Source of the DNA: Aralia elata
Lineage: Eukaryota; Streptophyta; Magnoliopsida; Apiales; Araliaceae
Reading direction: 5' to 3'
Assembly (NCBI GenBank): GCA_034770075.1
Contig: CM068385.1
Span: forward strand, 43,174,721-43,238,720
DNA: 64,000 bases
The notes under the pieces are model-generated. The model was not told the origin of the DNA and did no database searches. It was given only the letters and a program-made list of their open reading frames with translations. How positions within the stretch are numbered: position 1 is the stretch's first letter; each line of letters opens with the position of its first letter. The translations under genes were made by a program, and so were the position numbers. This document shows, in pieces, positions 44,901 to 54,681 of the stretch.

Positions 44901-45502
44901 CGAGGTAAGAACTCGCTAAGAATATCAAACAAATCATTGAATCCTCTCTCACTGCAGTCGTGCTCATTCTTGAAATGTAAAAGCTTCGTAACTGCATAAA
45001 GCCTGGTGTGCTTGTCATTTCCAGGATACAATGGAATACCCGATTCAGATAGCAACTTGTAGAAAGCAGCGGCTGAATCATTTGGCTTTTGCTGAGCACT
45101 GCTTGATGCATGCTCGTTTTCAGCCCAGTCAATATTGGTAGGGCCATACGCATCAACCAACATCTTCACGACGTCATAGTTATCTGATTGCGAATCCCCG
45201 TGAACCGATTTGTCTATAGTACTATCTGCCCGTTCCCTAAACTCAGTCGATTCCCCGTGATGAATCCATACCGAATACCCATCCACAAACCCACGTGAAT
45301 ATAAGTCAAATTTAACTTCATCGGCAGTCTTCCATATCATGTTCTTACACTTGAAACACGAGCATCTCATCTTTCCGTTCGGATCATCAACATGTTCTAT
45401 TGCTTTGTTCATAAAATTGGACAGCCCTTCACGGTACGCATCAACTAATCCCCTCCCATCAATCTTAATCCTACGGTACATCCAACTCCAATCGGCTGAC
45501 AT
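41932..45502 (-). pseudogene. TNP2-like transposase of the CACTA element, decayed
   Basis: Starts MSADWSWMYRRIKIDGRGL. The N-terminal transposase-associated domain with its CSCFKC zinc-type motif covers about 45502-45250. The TNP2/Transposase_21 core lies around 44490-43800 (WPVIMVAYNLPPSMC, ISGWSTYGKLSCPVC, CIDVMHTEKNVFENL). DUF4218 follows at about 43620-43250 (LPPGFFDSMEHLPIHLPYEL), then an intron (about 43150-43228) and DUF4216-like sequence near 42500-42340 (YYGRLKEVVVLNYP). In-frame stops occur near 44635, 44248, 43966, 43125, 42486 and 42007, with a one-base shift near 44520. Several stops replace Lys or Gln codons. It therefore cannot make active transposase. The order and strand match an En/Spm element with its 5' end on the right. 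Confidence 0.85.
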
Positions 45503-45544
45503 CTTTAATTGAAAAAAATGCCCAATTAAATCAAGTATAATCAT

Positions 45545-46540
45545 GAATGTGGTGCATGCATGTATTTATTGAATATGTAGACAACTTATTATTCAGTTAC
45601 TTTTATTTATAGAAAACTAAGCAAATTCTACTTAGTTTATTATTTTATGTTATGTAAATTTATTTCAAATATATTATGTTATTTTAATTTATGTTTATTT
45701 AATTTATTAGCTTTGATTTTATTTGCTTCGGGATATTTTTTATGTAATGAAAAACTAAGCAAATGCTACTTAGTTTAAGATTATTATTGAATTTTATTTT
45801 ATTTTACTATATTTTATTTTATTTCGTTTTATTTTTTTATTATATTATATTATTTAAATTAATTAATTTACATTTAATGATATTAAATTAAATTAAATTC
45901 TAAAATTTTAATTACTTCTAGTTTATTATTAAATTTATTTTATTTATTTTAAAATTAATTTATTATTATACTTTTATTTATTTATGTATTTTAATTTATT
46001 TTATTTTGTATTATTTTATTTTATTTTATTTTATATGTTTTACTTTAATTTAATTTAATTTAGTTAAATTAAATTAAATTTATTTATTTATTTAGATTTA
46101 TTTATTTATTTATTTATTTTATTTTATTTTTATTTTTATAATATTATATTAAATAATAAAGTAAATTTATTTTATTGTATTAAATTAAATTAAATTTATT
46201 TTATTTTATTTTATTTTTAATTATAGTATATTAAATAATGAAGCATACTTATTTTATTTTATTAAATTTATTTTATGTTATTAAACTTATTTTATTTTAA
46301 AGTTTATTATATTATATTATATTATATTATATTATATTATATTATATTATATTATATTATATTATATTATATTATATTATATAATTTATTAAAGTTATTT
46401 AAATCTCCTAGTATTTTATTTTGTATTAATTTATTAATTTATTTAATTTTTTTTAGTATTACTACTTAGTTTTAGTAGCAAACTAAGTCCTAATTGTCTT
46501 TTATATAGTTAATTAAATAATTATTTATTACCATCCATAA
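45545..46540. other. AT-rich intergenic part of the CACTA element
   Basis: No gene. Mostly TTTATTTTATTTTA-type low-complexity sequence upstream of the transposase on the minus strand. A near-perfect pair AAAACTAAGCAAATTCTACT and AAAACTAAGCAAATGCTACT lies at about 45613 and 45751. Confidence 0.6.
46306..46382. repeat. Microsatellite (ATTAT)n
   Basis: About fifteen uninterrupted copies of the five-base unit ATTAT. Confidence 0.9.
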
Positions 46541-47190
46541 CTTCCACAGAAATTCCGTCGGAAATTCCGACGAAAATAATATTCAACACCAAAAAAAAGA
46601 GGACTTCAATTGATTCACAAATTAAAATTCACAATGCTGGAAAAGGCAGAAATCACAACACTGCAAATTATAAGTCTTTAATTTGATGACAATAACACTG
46701 CATTTTACTTCATATGGCAACAAAAGGCATAAAAAATCAGCAGCATATATATTAACCCTATAACCAATTCCAAATTTCCATATATATTAACCAATTCCAT
46801 ATTCCATATATATTAACCAATTCCAGAATCCATATATATTAACCATATATATTAACCAATTCCAGATTGAAAATTAACTCAAGCTACCATAAGAATAAAT
46901 TAACCCTATAACTCAAACTAAATTTCAGTCAAAATCAGCATATATATATTAACCCTAGCTAAAAAAATTAGGAATTTCAGTATGTACCTTGAATTACAAG
47001 AGGAGAAATGAGTAGGGAAAGAGAGAATCGGAGGGGGAGCTAGCTGCCGACGCCGGTATGCCAAGCCTGTCGGCGGTGTGGTGGTGGTAGGGCAGGGGAT
47101 GAGAACGGAGGTGGCGGCCGAAAACGGAGGTGTGGTGGTGGCAGGGCAGGAGGGTTCGGCTAAGAGAGAGGGCAAGAGGAGTTAATCGCG

Positions 47191-47192
<2 letters not shown>

Positions 47193-47229
<37 letters not shown>
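47193..47229. repeat. Microsatellite (GA)n
   Basis: About eighteen GA units in the presumed 5' leader or promoter of the CACTA transposase (its complement is a CT tract in the sense direction). Confidence 0.9.
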
Positions 47230-47231
<2 letters not shown>

Positions 47232-47299
47232 AGTGTGAGATAAAAAAAGGGACGGAGAGCAGCGTCTGAAATGAATCGACAGATTTGTTTTTATTTAAT

Positions 47300-47570
47300 T
47301 ATTTCTGACGGAATTCCATCGGAATTATATCCGTCGAGGATGCTATAACTTTGACGAACATTTTGTCGATAATATTAGTCTTCCGTCGAGAAAATAATTC
47401 GCGCTGGCGGGCTTTTTTGGCGCCTTTACTAGCACTTATTTTTAACCGACTTCGGTCGTATTTACGTTATTTATGAAGGAATTAATTCTGACAGAATATT
47501 CCGTCGGTAATATTCTAAGACCGACTGAATTACTTCCGTCGACAATATATCCGTTGGAAATAAGCCTTTT
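47300..47570. repeat. CACTA subterminal repeat array, right end
   Basis: TGACGGAATTCC, ATCCGTCGAGG, TTCCGTCGAG, GACAGAATATTCCGTCGG and CTTCCGTCGACAATAT recur up to the terminal CACTA. A separate pair of motifs lies at 46540-46575. Confidence 0.75.
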
Positions 47571-48015
47571 TGTTGTAGTGGAACCAAAACCAAGAAAGCA
47601 TGAAATCGTATGTAAATATTGTTGATGGACAAATTTAAAACCATCGTTAGTAAGTTAATAAGTAAAATCTGAAAAGAAAGAAACGTACTCATGTGAGTTA
47701 CGAAAATGTTCCAAGTAGAACGAAATGAAAACACGCTATGACGATGTCATGGCGAAAAATTTAGTAAAAGACGTCAATCGACGAAAACCCTAGCTTGATG
47801 CGACTTTCGTGCCAAATTAGTGGAAAGTTATCGCTTCCGGAAAATTATGGTTTTCTGGGGGTTTTGAAGTTCAAAAGAACAGTGAGCCGTAGGCTCAAGA
47901 ACGGATCCATTCCGATAAGGAATGATCAATATATGAAGTTACGATGTGGTTAGGGTTTAATGAACACAAAAATGAAGAGTTAAGAAAAATTGGGGAGGGA
48001 AGCTACCGAGAATAT

Positions 48016-48080
48016 GCGCAGCAGCGCATGAGTTTTAAGCGGGAAAGCGCAGCAGCGCCTTGACCGAAGCGCAGCAGCAC
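48016..48080. repeat. Three GCGC-AGCA-GCGC sites
   Basis: Sites start at 48016, 48047 and 48069 (the last GCAC in its right half). Spacing is 31 and 22 bp, close to three and two helical turns. Confidence 0.65.
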
Positions 48081-49118
48081 TTGTCATGTCGCGGTGCTGG
48101 TGAAGGCCAAGGCCTGGACCCGCGCGTGGCGTGTGGCGCTGGGCATGGCCTTGGGGCGCCAGGGCCAGACTTGGCCAACCATGCGGTTGTGCCATGGGCG
48201 TGTCGGCGAAGGGGTTTCGCGACGCCGTGCAATGTTCGGAGCACTTAAATTTATATTGTTCAAAGTTATAAAAGACGAATGTTCTATAATGAACTAGTGT
48301 TAACCTAAACTAATATTTGGTGTCAATTATGTGATTAATTGGTATGTGTATGTCAATTTAATTGTGTAGGTCATCGAAGGGCAAACTAGCTTTAATTTCT
48401 AAAAGACGCATAAGGCAAGTTTTTTAACTTAATTTGACTATGTTCTTATAAAGTTTTTATGACATGTTGTTATTCAGATTTACATAATCCTTATGCAAAT
48501 CTTTGAGTATGTGTACAAGTATTCAAGCTATGCTATGCATAAACTGTTAAAGCTTTCAAGTTCTATTATTCATGAACTGCTTATGATGACTGTCGATGCC
48601 ATTTGACTCGGCTAGACCAATGTTGAATATTTTATCGATTGAATTATTAAATCTTTGAAATATTATTGATGTTAAGTAGAGCTATCCAATCAAATTATTT
48701 TGGTTAGGATTCCAAGACATGTATGAGATGAACCACCTTAATATCAGGGTAAATTTTTAGACGGATATCCCGGCAAGGCTTTAAGCGCCTAAACAAACGC
48801 ATATAGTCATTTAGCATGTAGTGTTGATCAACATAGGGTACACTGGGCTGATCACCCAACGTGTCCATAAGTTAGACGGTTTATAGTTTAATTACTATTA
48901 ACCTTTGCGAAAAGAAAAGTTCAAGGTCTTATGACCACTTAGTATGTCGTTTCCAAAATATTTTAAAACGAACACTAGATTGTTATTCATATTTTTTCAA
49001 AGTTATTTCACAACTATTGTTCAGTTGTTGAATACAGATAATATTATTTCTTGATTTTGTTGTTATTCAACTACTATACTTGTTGAGCAATTGAATGCTC
49101 ATTCTTGCTTTAAATTAA

Positions 49119-49190
49119 ATGCTTTCAGTTAAGCCGGAGACTGCCGAAGGTTTTCGCCAGGACAAAGGCAAAGGAAAAGTTAACGTATAG
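49119..49190 (+). other. Conserved short frame in LTR, 23 codons
   Basis: ATG to TAG: M-L-S-V-K-P-E-T-A-E-G-F-R-Q-D-K-G-K-G-K-V-N-V. The same length and stop position as in the pieces at 31156 and 19904. Confidence 0.5.
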
Positions 49191-49432
49191 GATTATATTA
49201 TCCTAATATGTAATAGTTTAGACTATAAAGGATTTATTATTATTATTAATGATGTAATATCTAATAATATTATGACGAGGAATGATGTAATGGTTATAGA
49301 ACCTGGATTATAGTAAGACATATTGTAATAATATAATAATTACATTTATGTCAATATTATTGTGATGAATGGGTAGTACCGTAATGCGTTGGACCCGGGT
49401 TTAAAGGTAGACCTGGATTTAGGGGCATTACA

Positions 49433-49888
49433 TATCTTCTTGAATCTCTCCCAGTACTCACAGAGAGCTTCTCCATTGAACTGTCTGATTCCACATATCT
49501 TCTTCCTTATGCTGGCAACTCTCGAAGCAGGAAAGTACTTCTCCAAGAACAGTCTTTGCATATCATTCCATGATTTAATCGATCCTGAAAGAAGATAGTA
49601 TAACCAATCCTTTTCCAACTCTGCTAGTGAGAATGGAAAAATTTTAAGCTTTATTTGCTCATCTGTTATTCCTTGTGGTTTCATGGTGGAACACACCACA
49701 TGAAACTCCTTTAGATGCTTGTATGGATCTTCACCTGTAAGACCGCGAAAAGTAGACAAAAGGTGCATTAGTCCTGATTGCAATTCAAAAGAAGCATCTA
49801 AAGTAGGATATTCAATACACAATGCTGGTTGTTCAAGATTAGGAATAGCTAATTCTTTCAAAGTCTTGTTGTTGTTGACAATAGTCAT
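49433..49888 (-). pseudogene. Athila-like gag N-terminal part, truncated by an LTR insertion
   Basis: From ATG at 49888 the frame reads MTIVNNNKTLKELAIPNL and continues into the retrotransposon gag domain: FRGLTGEDPYKHLKEFHVVC, then MKPQGITDEQIKL, DWLYYLLSGSI, FLEKYFPASRVASIRK and QFNGEALCEYWERFKK. It is intact for about 152 codons and then runs into the end of the chromovirus-type LTR at 49432. The rest of gag and all of pol are not found to the left. It lies 152 bp downstream of a tRNA-Asp primer site on the same strand, so it is the authentic start of gag. Confidence 0.88.
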
Positions 49889-50040
49889 CGCTTCTTCGTC
49901 TGAATCGACAGTAGTGCTTTATCTCTGAATCAAATTTCAATTCAAGAGAGTGAGAGGATCGAGTCCTAAACTAAAAATAAAAATAAAAGAAAATAAAGAA
50001 TAAATAAAAGAAAACAAAGAATAAATAAAAACAAATAACA

Positions 50041-50059
50041 TTCCCCGGCAACGGCGCCA
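50041..50059 (-). other. Primer-binding site, tRNA-Asp type
   Basis: Minus strand TGGCGCCGTTGCCGGGGAA, five bases from the LTR end, serving the gag at 49433-49888. Confidence 0.88.
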
Positions 50060-50064
50060 AAGTT

Positions 50065-51347
50065 TGGAAGTTGTCGTTAACACTCCAAAATTAAATCCTT
50101 ACTCCTACTCTACTAACACAAAAATCAGTATAGTGACAAGCAATGGTCGATCCCATAGAGAGTGAATTTATCTTTGTTTATTCTATTGTTTTCTAAAGCA
50201 AAATACTACTAAATATAAATTGGGGGGTTTTAAATTGAGTATAACTAACTAATATGATAGAAAATAACTAATAAGAATAACCAATGAATTAAAGTTTCAG
50301 TTCTTCAGTTTAGTTTTACCCTTTCACAATAATAAAGTAATCAAGTATAACAATATTTATCCTTCAATGAAACTAATAGTCTTAGATAGCAATAAGCTCT
50401 GTTATCCGAAATTCTCCTTAAATTATCACTCAATGAAACAAGCTCTTCACAAGATTCTAACTATCATACAACTTAGAACAAGCTCTCTAGATTTAATATA
50501 ATAGCAATATTAAGAACTAGGGAATTAGACTATTCCAAGCAACAATCACACAAGCTTGGATTATTTAACCTGTCTTCTAATAATCTTAGCAATACTTAAA
50601 AGTTTGTCCACAATTATGTATTACTAATTACTACTTGTGATTAGGAACAATATCAATTACACGTAATACAATTCCTTAATCTAAGAGATGATATTAGTTA
50701 ACCAATTTAATTCTGCAGAAACCAAATCAATTAAACCAAATATCATTCAACAGTTTAATCAGATTATCAAAAATGAATTTCATATGAGAAGAGATAAATA
50801 ATGAATACTCAATTAAACCATTAATTATAAATAAGGTTTAACATTCCTTAGAACTGAAAATAAAGAACTTAGCTTGACATGTCTTCAATCTTACTCCAAA
50901 ACTAGGGTTTACAATGATGTAGAAGAGAGTACTTAAAACTTGACTAGGAACATCTATTTGTACTCCTAGAACAAAATCCTAAAGTTCTAAGAAGTTACAA
51001 TCCAACTTGGAGTATAATTGAAATAAAATAACAAACCTCTTAAAAAGTGCTGATCCCGACCTGGCGTGGTCGTGCTAGGATCCTTCTTTAAACCAGCATT
51101 GTCGCGCCCAAGTGGCAGAGAATTGATTTTCACTTCTGCAGAGCAGCGCAACTGCGCTGCGTCCTAATTCATTTCCGGCGCGGTCGTGCCGGACCTTCAT
51201 CAGCAACGATTTTTTATCTATTTCCGCTTTTCAGCTCCATTTCCTCCTAAAATCAATAAATACCTTAATAAGCTCATATACACATAAAATATGTAAAAAA
51301 AACTAAACATAAAAGAATCATAATCAATGAATATTTTGTGTTTATCA
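50065..51347 (-). mobile_element. 5' LTR of the truncated Athila-like gag element
   Basis: In plus-strand terms it runs from TGGAAGTTGTCGTTAAC to TTTATCA (1283 bp); on the minus strand it begins TGATAAACACAAAATATTC. The ends are TG...CA, and the primer site follows directly. Paired palindromes with the 82-bp period lie at 51064-51189. Confidence 0.8.
51064..51189. repeat. Two paired-palindrome modules at 82-bp period
   Basis: Sites start at 51064 (GCGTGGTCGTGC), 51096 (GCATTGTCGCGC), 51146 (GCGCAACTGCGC) and 51178 (GCGCGGTCGTGC). The steps 32, 50 and 32 are identical to the array at 4284-4491. Mismatches are mostly CG-to-TG or CG-to-CA. Confidence 0.72.
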
Positions 51348-51601
51348 TGTCCACATTCCAAGACTAAGTGACTTGAAGAGGTCTAAGTGACCCTTGCCGA
51401 GACTAAGTGACTCGAAGGAATCTCAGTGATTCAGTTGTAATAGATCTTTGTGATCTGGTCTTAGTGACCCATCCTTAGTGGATATCCTACTTGTTGAAGT
51501 AGAAGAATAGACTAAGAGTGTTGATACTCCGAACCACTTAAAACATCTGTGTCATTTACCTTAAGCATATTGTTCTAGATTTTAGCTTTCGTTTCGATAT
51601 A
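51348..51601 (+). mobile_element. Probable copia (SIRE-like) LTR fragment
   Basis: Phrases such as CTAAGTGACTTGAAGAGGTC and AGATCTTTGTGATCTGG resemble the minus strand of 52578-52680 (GATCTAAGTGATCTTTTG, GTGTGACTTGAAAG). Assignment and borders are tentative. Confidence 0.4.
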
Positions 51602-52577
51602 TTGTTTGTTGCATGTGAGCCTAGGAATGGAGTTAGGGTCCTTGAATCGGGCCTTGATGTAATTCCTACGATGGACATATTTTTGATTGTAAAAGTGGTT
51701 ACCCAATCATTGTACATGTAAATTCGGGCCTTAAAACGGTATCAAGGGTTTCATCCCGAGAGAATTGGATTTAAGGCATCGTGATAGTGGAGATTATTGT
51801 TGCGGGTGTTCGGGGCTATTGAGATGGCTTACATGCCCACGAGTGGCTCCGACCTCATTTCGATGTTTGATTTTTCCGTTTATCATCGAAAACGATTTTT
51901 GAATAAAACGATAAAGATCTTTTAAAATTAAATCGATCTGGGTTATTAAAACGATCTTAGACTAAAATTGAAAGTAATGAAAAACCTCGATTCCTATTTG
52001 ACGAAGGGTTTGAAAACCATATTTTTCCAAAAAGTCACCCCAAAAAGATTTTTATCAAAACTAAAAATAAACTTTTTTCCCAAATCAAATCCTTCATGCA
52101 TAGGCTCAAAGAGGTTCGAAGTTGCTTTCAAAATAACGCACATTCCCATTATTTCGATTCAAAATTAGGCAACAATATCTTAGGCTTTCTTCCAAAATCA
52201 CACACACTTCTCATCTTAGGAAAACAATTAAAAAGCGGTAACCGTATTTTCACGGAAGTCGGGGGGTGCCTAACACCTTCCTCTCGCTTAAGTTAGCCCC
52301 CGAACTCTATGAATCTCAGTTTCAAACTAATTTTACGGAGTCACATATTGGGCCATATTGCGAAAACTTTAAAATCCGGATAAGTTAGTACATCCATTTA
52401 AATCTTTACCAACTGGCGACTCTGTCTAATTGGCCCAGCATTAAAATCAACCTTTCAAAACCCCGTCGGCATTTATGTCAGTTTTTTCTTAAAAATCACC
52501 CTTTAAATAAAATAAATAAATCAAAATCTTAAAAATGGTAGAAACACACCTTAGGAAAAAATTCCCCGACGTCAACA
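51602..52577 (+). mobile_element. Tat/Ogre-like LTR, plus orientation
   Basis: The part from about 51850 is collinear with the complement of 21348-22088 and ends ATTCCCCGACGTCAACA, as that LTR does. No primer site follows, so it is a solo LTR or fragment. The start is uncertain; TGTTTGTTGCATGTG at 51603 is a candidate. Confidence 0.7.
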
Positions 52578-53508
52578 AATCTTTCAAGTCACACAAACTT
52601 GGTTTACAAAAGATCACTTAGATCTGACTAATCACTAAGAGAAGTTGTTTGTTTTAAGGTGCTGCTAAGTTACTTTAAGGTTCTCTTTGAATGACTTAGC
52701 AGCAAAGTGTGTTTATTGGAATCCTAAAGTGAAGCTTGTATGAACTCAAAATTTCAGCACTTGGACTTGATCGATTCGTTATATATATTGTGCTTCAAAT
52801 TGTTATCCTTATATAGAGTTTTTCTAGGGATCTTCCCGTTGGAGAGTTACCGTTGCTTCATTCTAACTTGGATACTTGTCATTCTTCCATTATTTAAATT
52901 CAAAATGTTGTCTACTTGGACCACCTCATGTCGCTTTCTTCAGTACTGTGAACAGTGCAGTAGCAATCATGTGTCCTTTGACTCTGCTAAAATAGCTATT
53001 AGATAGAGGCTTTGTCGACTTGTCCTTATCGCAAAATAATCTAAGGATAACATCGGAGGGTCGAGTGTTAAGGTTGATGAGCTTGTCATAACCTGCCACT
53101 AACTTGTCAGACGACTGCACTCTACGATCTGGGCTTCCTTAGAGTGAAAACGTAGAGTGATTATTCTGCTCTACGAATTCTGGTGACTCTGCGATTTAGG
53201 CTCTACGATTTGGCTTGTACTATACGATCTCTTACTGTCTTCAGTCTACTCTGCGATCTTAGAGTAACATTGTCTTCACCTCTACGATCGTCTTCTGGCC
53301 TGTGATAACTTAGCTATTACAGAGTTTTAACTCTACAAATTTGGATCAACCTAACATGTTTGATCCATAAACTAAGTCATTTTATATAAGATTCATTTCA
53401 TAAGGACTTTACAAAGGACTTTACAAAAGCTACCTGTATACAAAATATACATTTAGCTATTATCATCATCAAATCAAATATGTTCATCATAAATTGTAGG
53501 TACTAACA
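52578..53508 (-). mobile_element. SIRE-like copia LTR fragment, minus orientation
   Basis: On the minus strand it starts TGTTAGTACCTACAATTTATG. It has a TATA-like CTCTATATAAGG (complement of about 52808-52819), and upstream of it an array of CTCTACGATC-type motifs. It is cut at 52577 by the Tat/Ogre-like LTR. Confidence 0.6.
53122..53290. repeat. CTACGATC motif array in the SIRE-like LTR
   Basis: CT(A/G)CGAT-type motifs start at 53122, 53171, 53203, 53251 and 53282 (steps 49, 32, 48, 31), with extra copies at 53189 and 53222 and an inverted one at 53151. The array is upstream of the LTR TATA box, with steps resembling the 32/50 rhythm of the GCGC arrays. Confidence 0.45.
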
Positions 53509-54681
53509 CATTCATTTTTTTTCTTTTTTTTATAATTAAATTATTATTTTTGTGCATGGGTCTTTTTGGTAGTCATTAATTATCGTCATGATCACTTAAA
53601 TTGTATTATAATCTTGTACAATGAAGTTCCTGTACTTTAATGAACATTAATGAAAATAAAAATCTATGGTCTGACTAATGAGTTTGTTTTATTTGTATTT
53701 GACATTTGACAACATGTGTTTATGATATATGGATCAAGAGGAGTTGCATGATTTTTCAATTAAGGCAAAAAATAATTTCAAAACTATTGACGTTATTTTT
53801 CGTCCGTGGAATTGTTATTAGATCTGTGCAAGAATCGTCATCGAATCTATAACCTGCACGAGATAGCAAACCGGCGATCCAGCAACCATAGCCACTGGCC
53901 TAGCGACCGTAGCCATTAGGGAACTCTCTAGTGTGGGAATCGGGACGGGATTATAAGGCATTAACTGTAATACAAGGGATTTTGTATTTTAGAGAGTGTA
54001 TCAGTTTTAATTTACTTACTTTTGCCTTGTGTATGATTTCATATGGAGAGAGTTTCGGCCACATTGTGGACTAATTGGGTTTTATTTGAGATAGAGTCCC
54101 CATGAACTTCTATTTGAGTCATCTCTGCATAAAACATTTGAGCTTTGCTTATTGGGCTCAGCATAGTAGAATCATATCCTAACAAGCACCTTATGGCGAA
54201 TATTCCCCGAGAACTATTCTTATTAGAATCCAAAATCAAAAATAATAATAATAAAATAAAATAAATACGTACCAAAATCTATTGATTCTAGCACCAGTGC
54301 TGCACAAAATTTTACTCCATAAGAATGGAAAAGGATTTCTTTACATATTGGTATGTATGTATAACGAATTTGAATCAAAATGCACATATAGGAGATAGAC
54401 TTGACAAATGAGTTGGGCTGACCCAAATGGGTTGGTTCATGGTTGGATTAGGTTAAAAATAGGTTGGACTAAAAAGGCCCAACTTTTATTGGCCTACAAA
54501 AGTAAAGTCCATAGCCCAACTTACAATGAGCTAGGTCAACTCGTGGGCTTTTTATATTTTTTATATTGTTTTAATTTAAAAAATAAGGTTATTTAGTATA
54601 ATTGAATTAATGATTTCAAGTAATCGTTATTTGAAAGAAAAAAATAGTGAACAAGAGAACTAACAACTTTTTAGGTACTAA
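53509..54681. other. Intergenic, no gene seen
   Basis: AT-rich unique-looking DNA. The stretch 54410-54550 is rich in GGGCTGACCC/GGCCCAAC-type words also found at 56490-56640. No coding signal is visible. Confidence 0.5.

Larger units (their letters stand above)
32987..47580 (-). mobile_element. CACTA (En/Spm-type) DNA transposon, 14.6 kb, with nested LTR element
   Basis: The left end is CACTACAATAAAAAGG and the right end, complemented, CACTACAACAAAAAGGCTT. The flanking duplication is GAA on both sides (32984-32986 and 47581-47583), the 3-bp duplication of CACTA elements. Subterminal arrays of GACGGAATATT- and CCGTCGA-type motifs lie at 33003-33157 plus 39135-39400 and at 46540-46575 plus 47300-47570. 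Both genes are read on the minus strand, so the right end is the element's 5' end. Removing the LTR element at 33158-39134 with one ACGGA leaves about 8.6 kb. Both genes are broken, but the ends look intact, so it might still be moved by another element's transposase. Confidence 0.93.
47581..49432 (+). mobile_element. Chromovirus-type LTR, part right of the CACTA insertion
   Basis: Resumes after the GAA duplication and ends GGATTTAGGGGCATTACA. It shows the family landmarks: GC palindromes at 48016-48080, AGGCAAGTT near 48412, the inverted repeat GAGCA...TGCTC at 49085, and the short DKGKGK frame. Its right flank is the gag frame, so the LTR was inserted into an older Athila-like element (right flank TATCT; the left flank is lost). 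Confidence 0.75.

Noticed and set aside
46275..46469. Frame encoding repeated YYIIL units
   Set aside because: Pure translation of the (ATTAT)n microsatellite.
48035..48297. Overlapping frames on both strands near 48.1 kb
   Set aside because: GC-rich palindromic LTR sequence; no domain and no conservation with the corresponding parts of sister LTRs.
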